Positions 21,082 through 32,679 of a stretch of DNA of 52,061 bases are shown one piece after another. The position numbers were made by a program, and so were the translations under genes. Position 1 is the stretch's first letter. Each line of letters begins with the position of its first letter. Source of the stretch: Candidatus Uhrbacteria bacterium (GTDB lineage Bacteria > Patescibacteriota > Patescibacteriia > SG8-24); the NCBI GenBank assembly GCA_016929435.1, contig JAFGIV010000007.1, positions 1 through 52,061 on the forward strand, read 5' to 3'. A model generated the notes under the pieces. The model was not told the DNA's origin. It worked only from the letters and a program-made list of their open reading frames with translations, and searched no databases.

Positions 21082-21942
21082 TTAGGTCAACTTGACCAAT
21101 AAACGACCGTAATTGATCCTGGATGGGGCGTGACGCTTACCCATCACCCTACCCGCCCGACGCAAAACGTCGTCGTAATCTTTCGGGTCAACGCCGTATC
21201 GGCCGACAATATCCGATTTGTTCAGTCCTAACTCGAAACAACACAGGATCATGTCGATGACGGCATAAGAAACCCCGATCTCCCCCTCATCGGTCTGACC
21301 TGACCAAAGTTCAGCGGAAGGGGCCCGATCCAAAACGCTGTCCGGCAACCCCAGATGTGCGGCAATCTGGAAGACCTCCGTTTTCCAAAGGCTCTGAATC
21401 GGTTCGACGTTGGATATGTTATCCCCGCCGATGGTGAAGTAGGCCATGACCTGTTCGGTCCGGTTTTCCGTACCGACCGCCAGGGCCCCAAGGCTCGTTC
21501 CGGCATCCATCAGGACGGACATCCTGATCCGGGCCGCCAGGTTACCGATCCGCAGGCCCTTCTCCCTGTCGTCCCTTACCGGAAAAGCCGGCTCCATTCC
21601 CGTCCAGGCCTTCTCCACCGCCCGGGTGACATCTACGGTCTTCAGGTTGGAATCCGGCAAGCCGACGGAATCAGCGACTTCAGACGCAACCCCCATACTC
21701 TCGGCATTGAGGTCACGGAAAGGCATCCGAATGGCAACGACTTTTTCCGGTCCAAGGGCCCTGACCGCCAAGGCCAGGGAAACGGCCGAATCCAAGCCGC
21801 CGGATAGGGCCACAACCGCAGTTCCGTAACCGGACTGGCGGAAGAACTCCTCCAGACTCCCGGCTAGGGTGTCGGCCATCTGACCCAATTCGTCCGGGTC
21901 GTGCCGCAAAAACTCCGGTAATTTTCCAATTTCAATGTACAT
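21082..21942 (-). CDS. nadE: NH3-dependent NAD+ synthetase
   Basis: NadE, 286 residues, amidates nicotinate adenine dinucleotide to NAD+ with ATP. The PP-loop SGGLDSAV (47-54) binds ATP. GTENRTEQVMAYFTIGGDNISNVEPIQSLWKTEVF (about 159-194) matches the second family signature (usual GTGNKTE...GYFTKYGD...). The final APSAELWSGQTDEGEIGVSYAVID is the conserved C-terminal loop. No glutaminase domain, so free ammonia is the donor. A GAAGGTGAGAC ribosome site precedes ATG 21942, and the promoter candidate TTGACG - 17 - TTAATT lies 28-56 bases upstream. It is divergent from dnaB and ended by a strong terminator. Confidence 0.95.
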   Translation of the reverse strand: MYIEIGKLPEFLRHDPDELGQMADTLAGSLEEFFRQSGYGTAVVALSGGLDSAVSLALAVRALGPEKVVAIRMPFRDLNAESMGVASEVADSVGLPDSNLKTVDVTRAVEKAWTGMEPAFPVRDDREKGLRIGNLAARIRMSVLMDAGTSLGALAVGTENRTEQVMAYFTIGGDNISNVEPIQSLWKTEVFQIAAHLGLPDSVLDRAPSAELWSGQTDEGEIGVSYAVIDMILCCFELGLNKSDIVGRYGVDPKDYDDVLRRAGRVMGKRHAPSRINYGRLLVKLT

Positions 21943-21969
21943 GTCTCACCTTCCCTTTCTTTTGCTGGA

Positions 21970-21998
21970 AATTAACCATGTTTTGCCCCTTCCGTCAA
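21970..21998 (-). promoter_or_regulatory. Promoter candidate of nadE
   Basis: Minus strand TTGACG (21998-21993), 17-base spacer, TTAATT (21975-21970); the -10 is weak. Confidence 0.4.
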
Positions 21999-22062
21999 TT
22001 TCCGACGGATCCAAACCTAAATTTTGCGGATAAGCTGGGTATCTTCTGAAGACAGGACCGGA

Positions 22063-22091
22063 TTGCCGTAAAGGCGGGTTTCGGCTAACAT
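22063..22091 (+). promoter_or_regulatory. Promoter of dnaB-ybaB-recR
   Basis: TTGCCG (22063-22068), 17-base spacer, TAACAT (22086-22091), 34 bases before ATG 22126. Confidence 0.55.
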
Positions 22092-22125
22092 TAACTGGCC
22101 GACGAATCCCGTCGCGAATTTCCCT

Positions 22126-23547
22126 ATGGATCAGCCGAAAATACCGCCAAACAGCGTTGAGACCGAACAGTGCCTGCTCGGATCCATTCTCATAGAGAAG
22201 GATTCGATCCTTAGGGTAGCCGACCTGATCCATGCCGACGACTTCTACCGCCAGGCCAACGGGGACATCTTCCAGGCCATGCTCGACCTTTTTGCCAAGC
22301 GCGAACCGATTGACATCACCACGCTCTCCAACCGCCTGCTGGAAAAAGAACAACTGGAGGCGGTCGGCGGACGGTCCTACCTGATCTCCCTGACAAGCCT
22401 CGTGCCGACTGCGGCGCACATCGTAAGCTACGCCACCACGGTCCAAAAAAAGGCCACCCTCCGCCGGCTGCTTTCCGCTGCCTCGGAAATCACTGCCCTG
22501 GGGTATGAGGAGGCCGATGAGGTCACGGAAATCCTGGATCGGGCCGAACAGAAACTTTTCGGAGTTTCCCAGAAATACCTGACCAAGAACTTCACCCCCA
22601 TCAAGGATGCCCTTGACGATGCCTTTGACCGTATCGACCGCCTGCATCAGGAGAGGGGCAAGCTGCGGGGAATCCCCACCGGCTATCCGGACCTGGACGA
22701 CCGGCTTGGGGGACTGCAGCGCTCGGACCTGGTCATCCTGGCCGCCCGTCCGTCGGTCGGAAAGACCTCCCTGGCCCTGGATATCGCCCGACAGAGTGCG
22801 GTCAAGCACAAGATCACGGTCGGGATATTTTCCCTGGAAATGAGCAAGGATCAGCTGGTGGACCGCATGATATGTGCCGAGGCAGGCGTTGACCTGTGGC
22901 GGATGCGGACCGGTCGGCTTTCGGACAAGGGCGATAACGGGGACTTTGCCCGAATCGGCCATGCCTTGGGCCAGCTCTCGGAGGCCCCCATCTTCATAGA
23001 CGACACGGCCAACATGAACATAACCGAGATCCGCACCAAGGCCAGGCGCCTGCAGATGGACCATGGCCTGGGTCTCCTGATCATCGACTATCTCCAGCTG
23101 ATGGAATCCCGTCAGGGAAACCGCCGCTCGGATAACCGCGTCCAGGAAGTGGCGGAAATCACCAGGGCCCTGAAGGGCCTGGCCCGCGAGCTGAACATAC
23201 CGGTCATGGCCCTGTCCCAGCTTTCCCGAACTACGGAAAACGAGAAACCGGCCATCCCGAAACTATCCCACCTGAGGGAATCCGGTTCGATCGAGCAGGA
23301 TGCCGATGTGGTAATGTTCATCTACCGGAAGGCCGCTGACCGAAACTACCGGTTGGACGACATTTCCATGGAGGAAAGGCACCGGGCGGAGATCCACATC
23401 GCCAAGCACCGCAACGGCCCGACCGGACAGGTCAACATGTTCTTCGACGAGCAGCGGGCCTGTTTCCGAAGCCTGGACAAGGGCAGCGGCCGGTCCGCAG
23501 CCGCCCAAGAACCGGCCATGGCCATGACGGCCCAAAAAACGCCATAA
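22126..23547 (+). CDS. dnaB: Replicative DNA helicase DnaB
   Basis: DnaB, 473 residues, the hexameric 5'-3' helicase of the replication fork. The N-terminal domain starts with PPNSVETEQCLLGSIL. The RecA-like motor has Walker A ARPSVGKTS (207-215), FSLEMSKDQLVDR, Walker B LLIIDYLQLM and the arginine-finger region HLRESGSIEQDADVVMFIYR. It is intein-free and of normal length. The C-terminal tail is a low-complexity Ala/Pro extension. No ribosome site before ATG 22126. It heads an apparent operon with ybaB and recR, linking fork helicase and recombination repair. Confidence 0.97.
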   Translation: MDQPKIPPNSVETEQCLLGSILIEKDSILRVADLIHADDFYRQANGDIFQAMLDLFAKREPIDITTLSNRLLEKEQLEAVGGRSYLISLTSLVPTAAHIVSYATTVQKKATLRRLLSAASEITALGYEEADEVTEILDRAEQKLFGVSQKYLTKNFTPIKDALDDAFDRIDRLHQERGKLRGIPTGYPDLDDRLGGLQRSDLVILAARPSVGKTSLALDIARQSAVKHKITVGIFSLEMSKDQLVDRMICAEAGVDLWRMRTGRLSDKGDNGDFARIGHALGQLSEAPIFIDDTANMNITEIRTKARRLQMDHGLGLLIIDYLQLMESRQGNRRSDNRVQEVAEITRALKGLARELNIPVMALSQLSRTTENEKPAIPKLSHLRESGSIEQDADVVMFIYRKAADRNYRLDDISMEERHRAEIHIAKHRNGPTGQVNMFFDEQRACFRSLDKGSGRSAAAQEPAMAMTAQKTP

Positions 23548-23569
23548 ACCACGATTAAGGACAAGAAAT

Positions 23570-23872
23570 ATGTTCAATAAGCTCAAACAGTATAAAGACC
23601 TCCGGGACAAGGCAAAAAGCCTGCAGTCGGTCCTGGCCGCCGAGACATTCGAGGGAACCGGCGCCTGGGGAAAGGTAAAAATCACCGTTGACGGAAACCA
23701 AAAAGTCCAGAAGGTGGAAATCGACCCCGGTCTCCTCTCCCCTTCGGAAAAAACCAGGTTGGAGGACGGGGTAAAGGATGCCCTGGCTGATGCCACCAAA
23801 AAGGCCCAGAAGACGATCGTCGAAAAGATGCGGGAGAGCGGCGACTTCAAGATTCCCGGCCTGACGGACTGA
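23570..23872 (+). CDS. ybaB: Nucleoid-associated protein YbaB/EbfC family
   Basis: A 100-residue YbaB/EbfC protein. It begins with the usual coiled N-terminal helix (FNKLKQYKDLRDKAKSLQ), then KVKITVDGNQKVQKVEIDP and a last helix with KDALADATKKAQKTI. Family members are small DNA-binding dimers, normally encoded just before recR, as here. It lies 22 bases after dnaB, with AAGGA nine bases before ATG 23570. The usual upstream dnaX is replaced by dnaB. The N-terminal part lacks the typical methionine/glycine-rich stretch and is more charged. Confidence 0.88.
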   Translation: MFNKLKQYKDLRDKAKSLQSVLAAETFEGTGAWGKVKITVDGNQKVQKVEIDPGLLSPSEKTRLEDGVKDALADATKKAQKTIVEKMRESGDFKIPGLTD

Positions 23873-23927
23873 TGAATCGGAAGGCTGGGGGAGGCCGCCG
23901 TTCGGCTGGCCTTTCGCCGACTTACAT

Positions 23928-24551
23928 ATGCCGAAATTTCCCGAACCAATAGAGCGGCTGATGGCCGAATTGGGGCGATTGCCCGGCGTGGGCCCGAAAA
24001 CGGCCGAACGCTACGCCTTTACGCTTCTCAAGCGGACGCCGAACGAACGGGACCGCCTGGCCAAGGCGATCGTCGAGGCCGGCAACACCCTGCTTACCTG
24101 CTCCACCTGCCGCAACTGGACCGTTTCCGATCCCTGCCCCATCTGTTCCGATCCGCACCGAAACCGCCAGACCGTCTGCGTGGTGGCATCCGAGCCCGAC
24201 CTGTTGGCGATCGAGCACACCGGAGAATATCACGGCCTTTACCACATTCTAGGCGGAACCCTTTCCGCAGCCGACGGCGTTTCCCCGAACGACCTGACCG
24301 TCAATGACCTTCTGGCCAGGATCAGGAAGGACCCGCCACGGGAAATCATCCTGGCCATTGACCACACGGTGGAGGGGGAAACCACCATCCTCTACCTGGC
24401 TAGGCTGCTCTTGCCGACCGGTATCCGCATCACCCGCCTGGCCCGCGGGCTGCCGATCGGCAGCGAGATCGGATATGCCGACGAGATCACCCTGACCGAT
24501 GCCCTACGGGGACGAAGGGAGACGCCCACGCCGAACACCGCGGAAAAATAG
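23928..24551 (+). CDS. recR: Recombination mediator RecR
   Basis: RecR, 207 residues. The N-terminal helix-hairpin-helix is LGRLPGVGPKTAERYAF, the zinc finger is CSTCRNWTVSDPCPIC (Cys4), and the Toprim domain holds VVASEPDLLAIEHTGEYHGLYHILGG and IILAIDHTVEGETT. The Walker-B-like end is GIRITRLARGLPIGSEIGYADEITL. RecR loads RecA with RecO/RecF at gaps and breaks. It is the last gene of dnaB-ybaB-recR, followed directly by a terminator. The C-terminal tail is slightly extended (RRETPTPNTAEK). Confidence 0.97.
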   Translation: MPKFPEPIERLMAELGRLPGVGPKTAERYAFTLLKRTPNERDRLAKAIVEAGNTLLTCSTCRNWTVSDPCPICSDPHRNRQTVCVVASEPDLLAIEHTGEYHGLYHILGGTLSAADGVSPNDLTVNDLLARIRKDPPREIILAIDHTVEGETTILYLARLLLPTGIRITRLARGLPIGSEIGYADEITLTDALRGRRETPTPNTAEK

Positions 24552-24558
24552 GGACAGG

Positions 24559-24580
24559 ACGGGCCGATAGGCCCGTTTCT
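24559..24580 (+). terminator. Terminator after recR
   Basis: ACGGGCC (24559-24565) pairs with GGCCCGT (24570-24576), followed by TTCTGTT. It also fences off the convergent permease operon. Confidence 0.7.
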
Positions 24581-24596
24581 GTTGCCGCCCGATCAA

Positions 24597-25751
24597 TCAA
24601 GACAGCAGCCCGCCGAGATAGTCCCAGGTCTCCACAACGGCCCCGATCCCCAACACCAAAATCGTTATATACGCAAAGACTGCCGGAACCCGCAGCGGTT
24701 TCCCGGACACCAGGCCCTGTCGCCTTATTTTCAGGTACATTAGACCCACCAGAACGGACAGGATACCGCCGAAAACCGCCCCGGAGAGGCCTATCATGAC
24801 CAGAAAGTCACGGCCCCCGAACAGGAAAATCGCCATCGGCGGGGAAACCGCCAAAAGCCAGGCCACAGTCGGGGAAAGGCGGAAGTCAAAATGAAACGAA
24901 TCCCTGACATTGACGGCCGTGGCGAGATACGAGGTGGCAACCGCCAAAAAGCCGGCGACCGCAACCGGAACGGCAATTCCGGCCCCCAAGACATCGTTCA
25001 GTCCGCTAACCGCATCCTTGGCCACCCGGTGGCCGACAACTCCCCAAACCACGAAACCGAACGCCATGGTGACGGCGGCGGCAATGGCAGTGCCGACCAC
25101 TACGGCCCAACGGTAATCACCGACACGGCCTTTCACCATACCCTTCATCTCCGGGATGACCGAAAGGCCGATAAGGGAAAACAGGATGACCCCGTAAGGC
25201 ACCACCGGATCAATGAGGTTCCAGGCCGGCATGTTGGCGACCCGGACATGGGGGACGGCTACGGCCAAGATCCCAACCAGCGTCAAAATCAGGGCCACGG
25301 TCCCGACCGTCTCCAGCCGGGTAAAAACCCTCATGCCAAAACGAACGATCAGGGCTCCGACGATTCCCCAAACCAAGGAATAGAACGGGTCGCCGCCTCC
25401 AAAAACGGGCCGAAGAATAATCGCCAAAAAGGTTCCGCCGACCGCAACATAGGCCGTAAGCGAGGCCCAATACCCCAAAATCAGGGCCACCCCGCCGATA
25501 CGCCCGGCCGCCGATCCAAGGTGTACCCTGGCCAATCCCGGCAAACCGTGGATATCCGGACAGGCTATGGCCGCTTCGGCAAAAAACAGGTGCAGTAGGG
25601 TCTGGACACCGCCCAACACCAGGAAATACACGAGGGCCGGAATGGCCCCAACCTGACCGATGACATACGGGATTCCGAATATCCCTACCCCAATGATGGT
25701 TCCGGCCAGGGAAATCGTTGCCGCCGAGAGCTGACGGTGCCGTTCATTCAT
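24597..25751 (-). CDS. Aromatic amino acid permease-like transporter
   Basis: A 384-residue membrane protein with about eleven segments. The start SAATISLAGTIIGVGIFGIPYV is the unwound first helix of the APC superfamily, and the glycine-rich GTIIGVGIFGIPY is close to the tryptophan/tyrosine permease (HAAAP) group. LVLGGVQTLLHLFFAEAAI and LVGLMYLK also fit that group. It probably imports an amino acid by ion symport; the specificity is not readable. It is the last gene of the long minus-strand cluster, overlapping the DoxX-like gene by four bases (ATGA), and is convergent with recR. Confidence 0.75.
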   Translation of the reverse strand: MNERHRQLSAATISLAGTIIGVGIFGIPYVIGQVGAIPALVYFLVLGGVQTLLHLFFAEAAIACPDIHGLPGLARVHLGSAAGRIGGVALILGYWASLTAYVAVGGTFLAIILRPVFGGGDPFYSLVWGIVGALIVRFGMRVFTRLETVGTVALILTLVGILAVAVPHVRVANMPAWNLIDPVVPYGVILFSLIGLSVIPEMKGMVKGRVGDYRWAVVVGTAIAAAVTMAFGFVVWGVVGHRVAKDAVSGLNDVLGAGIAVPVAVAGFLAVATSYLATAVNVRDSFHFDFRLSPTVAWLLAVSPPMAIFLFGGRDFLVMIGLSGAVFGGILSVLVGLMYLKIRRQGLVSGKPLRVPAVFAYITILVLGIGAVVETWDYLGGLLS

Positions 25752-26227
25752 ATTCCGACCGGCTGGCGCAAAAACATGATTCCGATAGCCAGCAGGAAAA
25801 TCACGTAGGCATACCCCAGATTCCTGGTCACGACCTTTGGCCAGGGATTCTTTGCCTTGCGGTCGGCCATCACCAGGAGAACCAGGCAGGCGCCCAAAAT
25901 ACCGGATTCCCTTACGGTCGTACCGTCAACTCCCCGAAGGAAAGTTCCGGCAATGATCCAGACGGAGGCCAGTCCCGGAAGAAGCCTCCCGTACCTCCCG
26001 TCAAGAAGACCGGCCCCCAACAGAAACTCAAATACGCCGGACACCATGACCAGAACGGCCGGCGGAACGAGAAACAGCAGCCATGGCCAATCCGGAACCA
26101 GACCCGACCAATCGGCCACGTGGATCAGCCTATCCAAGCCAAACCACAGAAAGACCGATCCGACCCCAAACCGAAGCGTAACCAGAACCAGGTCAGTCTC
26201 GGGCTTTGGACGGCGAAACGGGAACAT
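25748..26227 (-). CDS. DoxX-like four-helix membrane protein
   Basis: A 159-residue membrane protein with four likely helices: VLVTLRFGVGSVFLWFGLDRLI, WLLFLVPPAVLVMVSGVFEFLLG, LLPGLASVWIIAGTFL and the pair GILGACLVLLVMAD / YAYVIFLLAIGIMF. The first helix followed by a short amphipathic loop and a Glu/Gly helix (SGVFEFLLGAGLL) matches the DoxX/SURF4-like pattern. DoxX proteins are linked to redox metabolism or thiosulfate systems, but no partners are present. The gene sits between lgt (five-base gap) and the permease (four-base overlap). Function unknown. Confidence 0.65.
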   Translation of the reverse strand: MFPFRRPKPETDLVLVTLRFGVGSVFLWFGLDRLIHVADWSGLVPDWPWLLFLVPPAVLVMVSGVFEFLLGAGLLDGRYGRLLPGLASVWIIAGTFLRGVDGTTVRESGILGACLVLLVMADRKAKNPWPKVVTRNLGYAYVIFLLAIGIMFLRQPVGI

Positions 26228-26232
26228 GGCGA

Positions 26233-26994
26233 TCAGGCCCTTTTACGATTGCCTTTCCTGAGCAGCAACCACAGGCACGACAATGCGATGGGAACGGAAA
26301 AAACCTGTGTCGGGGTCAGGAAAAACCAGCGTGTTTCGGCCAGGGGCGTCTCCCAATCCCGAAGAAAATCGAGCCCGAACCTCCCCAACCCGTAGATCAG
26401 GAAAAAAATGAGGAAATAGGGCAAGTCAACGTTTCTGTTCCTTGCCCTGACGGCAACGAAGAGCAGCCCCACGGAAAGTCCGAAAATCGCGTGAATCAGG
26501 CCAAGGTCAAGCCGCGGTCCACCCGGAAAATTGACGGCCAAGAAAGATCCGGACGCCAGTCCCACATGGTCATGTATGAGGAAACAGCCGATCCGTCCGA
26601 CCGCATAACCCCACGGCAATCCGAAAGCCGCCGCATTAAGGTACCCCACGGCTGCCTGTCGCTGTTTGCGGAAAAACAGCGTGAAGGCCAATCCCGCACC
26701 CAAAAAACCGCCTAAGGCGGACATTCCGCCGTCCCAAATCCTGATTATCGACAGCGGTGACGCAAGGATATCGGGCCGATAGGCCAGGACGAAAAACAGC
26801 CTGGACAGGACAATGGCCAAAAACACGGACCAGGCCGACACGTCCAGAAAGGCATTTCCGTCCAATCCGTTCCGAACGGCCTGCCGATACCCGACCCAAA
26901 GCCCCAGGGAAATCCCCAAGGCCACGAACAGTCCCCAAACCTGGATATCGACCGGTCCGACCGATATTGTCTGCCACCCGAAATAGGGAATCAT
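26233..26994 (-). CDS. lgt: Prolipoprotein diacylglyceryl transferase
   Basis: Lgt, 253 residues and about seven membrane helices, transfers diacylglycerol to the lipobox Cys of prolipoproteins. Seen: SVGPVDIQVWGLFVALGISLGLW at the start, RIWDGGMSALGGFLGAGLAF with the conserved GGxSxxGGxxG, and WGYAVGRIGCFLIHDHVGLAS with the key Arg (usual GRxGNFxxxE-G, here Cys and His). LIYGLGRFGLDFLRD is the late conserved helix. I chose ATG 26994, which overlaps the stop of the HEPN-like gene (ATGA); GGGGG lies five bases upstream. Its substrates here may include the lipoproteins near 17.6 and 49.4 kb. Confidence 0.9.
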   Translation of the reverse strand: MIPYFGWQTISVGPVDIQVWGLFVALGISLGLWVGYRQAVRNGLDGNAFLDVSAWSVFLAIVLSRLFFVLAYRPDILASPLSIIRIWDGGMSALGGFLGAGLAFTLFFRKQRQAAVGYLNAAAFGLPWGYAVGRIGCFLIHDHVGLASGSFLAVNFPGGPRLDLGLIHAIFGLSVGLLFVAVRARNRNVDLPYFLIFFLIYGLGRFGLDFLRDWETPLAETRWFFLTPTQVFSVPIALSCLWLLLRKGNRKRA

Positions 26995-27449
26995 AGCACC
27001 CCCATTAGCCTCAGGGCGGACCGATAGGACCGCAGGGCCCTTGCGGCCACGGACCGATCCAGATGGAAGGACGATTCGTGGGCCAATTGGTTCCGGATCT
27101 TGTGGGCCCACCATACCTGGCACATTTCCGGCCAGCGGTAGCATGCCACCTTCAGCCGTTCCCCCAGGGTGTTTCCGGCGAACATCATGGTCTTAAGGGC
27201 CGAATCCAACAGCTTATCGGCCTCCATGATCGCCATCTTCCGCCCCATCTCCCCGGGCTGGCGGCTAAGCGACTCTATCTCTTCCCAACGGCGGCGCATT
27301 GAAGCCAGGTCTTTGGCGTCGAACTTTCGCGAGGCGATCCACCGCCTCACCCTCCCCCACCCCATGACCAGGATGGCGATCATCAGGCCGGCGAAAACCA
27401 AAATCACCAGGCCGAACCCGAGATTGGCGATGTCAACGGTAACCGTCAT
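26991..27449 (-). CDS. Membrane-anchored HEPN-like protein, unknown
   Basis: A 152-residue protein with one N-terminal helix (LGFGLVILVFAGLMIAILVMGW) and a basic juxtamembrane stretch, then a soluble helical domain. RNQLAH, in HKIRNQLAHESSFHLD, fits the RxxxxH pattern of HEPN RNases, and the preceding helix KTMMFAGNTLGERL plus the final RSYRSALRLMG are typical HEPN-like helices. Similar anchored proteins recur in this bacterial group. Whether it cleaves RNA is untested. It overlaps lgt by four bases, so translation is coupled. Confidence 0.65.
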   Translation of the reverse strand: MTVTVDIANLGFGLVILVFAGLMIAILVMGWGRVRRWIASRKFDAKDLASMRRRWEEIESLSRQPGEMGRKMAIMEADKLLDSALKTMMFAGNTLGERLKVACYRWPEMCQVWWAHKIRNQLAHESSFHLDRSVAARALRSYRSALRLMGVL

Positions 27450-27458
27450 GACAAAAGG

Positions 27459-27863
27459 CTACCTGACCCGCCAATTGACCCGAACCGGGGCATCGGCATC
27501 GGTGTAGGTAACGGTCAGCCGGCCGCCCTTCCGGGACCGATGCAGGCGGCGGCCCAAACTGACCGCCAGGTTGGCGTCATTTGACTGAACCGTCACCTTC
27601 CCTCCCGAACCGACCTGAACCGAGGTTTCCGAGTTTGGCTTGCGCCGAACCAGGCCGTTAATGACGCTCTCCAAAAGGGCCAGGAACGTTTCCCGTTCCC
27701 CCTTACCCACCCCCTCAATCACCAACTCGCCCCTATACGACTCCCTTTCGGAACTGTCGGGACGGACCATCTCCTCCCGCCGCGCCTTCTGGTGATGGCT
27801 TCCCTGAACGGTCGTGCGGGTATTTACGTTCCTCCTATCCGGGGATTTTTTGATCGTGGACAT
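27459..27863 (-). CDS. Hypothetical protein between gatA and HEPN-like gene
   Basis: A 134-residue soluble protein of unknown function. The N-terminal 45 residues are basic and likely disordered (SPDRRNVNTRTTVQGSHHQKARREE). The rest is beta-alpha: ELVIEGVGKGERETFLALLESVINGLV, KVTVQSNDANLAVSLGRRLHRS and RLTVTYTDADAPVRVNWRVR. The compact end with alternating strand residues suggests a small alpha/beta domain. ATG 27863 is chosen; no ribosome site is evident. It lies nine bases before the HEPN-like gene and 41 after gatA. Confidence 0.6.
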   Translation of the reverse strand: MSTIKKSPDRRNVNTRTTVQGSHHQKARREEMVRPDSSERESYRGELVIEGVGKGERETFLALLESVINGLVRRKPNSETSVQVGSGGKVTVQSNDANLAVSLGRRLHRSRKGGRLTVTYTDADAPVRVNWRVR

Positions 27864-27904
27864 AACAGTCAAAAAAAATGATTAAAAAACCACAAACGAA
27901 CAAA

Positions 27905-29365
27905 TTATCCTTCCAACGGCGGCGGGAACCCGAACGGTCCGCGAGCCTGCTCGTAGGCATGGGCTGCCGCAAGGACATTGCCGTCCGAGAAGTGCGGGCC
28001 CAGGATCTGCAGACCGACCGGCAGGCCGTTGGACAGTCCGCACGGCAGGCTTATTCCCGGCAGGCCGGCAACATTGGCCGAAACCGTGAAGATATCCGCC
28101 AAATACATGGACATGGAATCGGCCTTCCCCCCAAGCTTCCAGGCTACGGAGGGGGCAGTCGGGGAAAGGATCAGGTCGCACTTTCCGAAAGCCAGCCGGA
28201 AATCCCCCACGATCAGCCGCCTTACCTGCTGGGCCTTCCTGTAGTAGTCCCCGTAATATCCGGAAGACAGTACGTAGTTCCCGACCATGATCCGCCGGCG
28301 CACCTCGACCCCGAAACCCTGTCCCCTAGTCCGGCGGTAAGTGCCGACCAAATCGTCCGCCTCGGCCCGATTTCCGTAGCGAACACCGTCGAAACGGGCC
28401 AAATTGGCGCTGACTTCCGCTGGCATCAGGACATAATAGACCGATAGGGCGTATTTGGCGTGGGGAAGGTCAATTTCCGTCAGTTCCGCACCCATCCCCT
28501 CCATCTTGGCGGCGGCCGCCATGACCAAGCCCCTGATGTCCGGATCCAATTCAGATGAAAAATACTCTTTAGGCAAACCGATCCGAACGCCCTTCAGGCC
28601 ATCCGTCCACCTTTCCGGAACGGCCCATTCCGGTTTCAGGCGGACGGAATTGGAATCCGCCCCGTCCCAACCCTCAATGGCCTTCAGGATAATGGCCGCA
28701 TCCCCGACCGTCCGGGTCAGGGGACCGATCTGGTCCAGGCTTGAGGCCATTGCGATCAGCCCGTAACGGGAAACCCGTCCGTAGGTCGGTTTCAGGCCGA
28801 CCGCGCCGCACATGGCCGCCGGCTGGCGAATGCTGCCGCCGGTATCGGAACCCAAGGCCGCCGGCACCGAACCCTCGGCCACGGCCGCCGCCGAACCCCC
28901 GGATGACCCTCCGGGTACCCGTTCCGTATCCCAAGGGTTGCGGGTCGGTCCGTGGATTGAAGTCTCGGTCGATGATCCCATGGCGAACTCGTCCATGTTG
29001 GTCCGTCCCAAAAACACGGCTCCCGCCTCCCGTAACCGCCTGACGGCCGTGGCGTCGTAGGCCGAAACATACCCCCTAAGAATCGCCGAAGCGGCTTCAG
29101 CCCTCTTTCCGGCCAGCAGGAGGTTGTCCTTCAGGGCCACCGGAACGCCGTCCAGATCCGAAAGCGCCTTCCCCTGCCTTCTCCTTTCGTCGCTGGCCCG
29201 AGCCTCCTCCAGGGCCGACTGTCCGTATATCTCCACGAACGATCCGGTCTTGGCGCTGCGGATCTCCGCCAGGCGCAAAAATTCCCTGACCGTTTCCTCG
29301 GACCCAAACTCCCCGGCCTTCAAACCCCGGCTTATCCTTTCAACTGTCAGTTCCGAGAGACCCAT
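27905..29365 (-). CDS. gatA: Glu-tRNA(Gln)/Asp-tRNA(Asn) amidotransferase subunit A
   Basis: GatA, 486 residues, the amidase of the GatCAB complex that turns Glu-tRNA(Gln) into Gln-tRNA(Gln). The Ser-cisSer-Lys triad is visible: Lys in GVPVALKDNLL, then GSSGGSAAAVAEG and GSDTGGSIRQPA. The ammonia-tunnel region ends with AGLPGISLPCGLSNGLPVGLQILGPHF. It starts six bases after gatC; gatB is not in this window. No ribosome site before ATG 29365, so it probably depends on coupling with gatC. The operon neighbour ligA gives no functional link. Confidence 0.97.
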   Translation of the reverse strand: MGLSELTVERISRGLKAGEFGSEETVREFLRLAEIRSAKTGSFVEIYGQSALEEARASDERRRQGKALSDLDGVPVALKDNLLLAGKRAEAASAILRGYVSAYDATAVRRLREAGAVFLGRTNMDEFAMGSSTETSIHGPTRNPWDTERVPGGSSGGSAAAVAEGSVPAALGSDTGGSIRQPAAMCGAVGLKPTYGRVSRYGLIAMASSLDQIGPLTRTVGDAAIILKAIEGWDGADSNSVRLKPEWAVPERWTDGLKGVRIGLPKEYFSSELDPDIRGLVMAAAAKMEGMGAELTEIDLPHAKYALSVYYVLMPAEVSANLARFDGVRYGNRAEADDLVGTYRRTRGQGFGVEVRRRIMVGNYVLSSGYYGDYYRKAQQVRRLIVGDFRLAFGKCDLILSPTAPSVAWKLGGKADSMSMYLADIFTVSANVAGLPGISLPCGLSNGLPVGLQILGPHFSDGNVLAAAHAYEQARGPFGFPPPLEG

Positions 29366-29371
29366 AACAGC

Positions 29372-29665
29372 CTACGAGAAAACGGCCCTGACCTTAAGCA
29401 AGTCCCCTTCCCTTTCAGGAAACGATTCGACCAGCCGACGGACGATTTCCTCACCAACCGGAACCGACTCGTCCGACCGCCAGGCATTTTCCGAGGCAAT
29501 GGCCTGGGCCATGGGTTCCACCCCATCTGTCTGGCACTCCGAAAGTTGGCCGACATACTCAATGACGGCCGATACCCTTTCCCGAAACTGATCCTCCTCT
29601 TCCGGAACCAACTCCAGGCGAGAAAGGGCGGCAATGTGCCGAATCTGCTCCAAGGACAACTTCAT
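29372..29665 (-). CDS. gatC: Amidotransferase subunit C
   Basis: GatC, 97 residues, the small belt that joins GatA and GatB. The pattern is textbook: LSLEQIRHIAALSRLELVPEEEDQFRERVSAVIEYVGQLSECQTDGVEPM, then REGDLLKVRAVFS (usual EGDYFKVPKVL). It lies two bases after ligA and six before gatA. CAAGG, two bases inside, overlaps the coding start; no upstream ribosome site. Confidence 0.95.
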   Translation of the reverse strand: MKLSLEQIRHIAALSRLELVPEEEDQFRERVSAVIEYVGQLSECQTDGVEPMAQAIASENAWRSDESVPVGEEIVRRLVESFPEREGDLLKVRAVFS

Positions 29666-29667
29666 AG

Positions 29668-32678
<3,011 letters not shown>

Positions 32679-32679
32679 A

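Noticed and set aside
21943-22125. A hidden small gene between nadE and dnaB
   Set aside because: Only divergent promoters are seen; no start with ribosome site.
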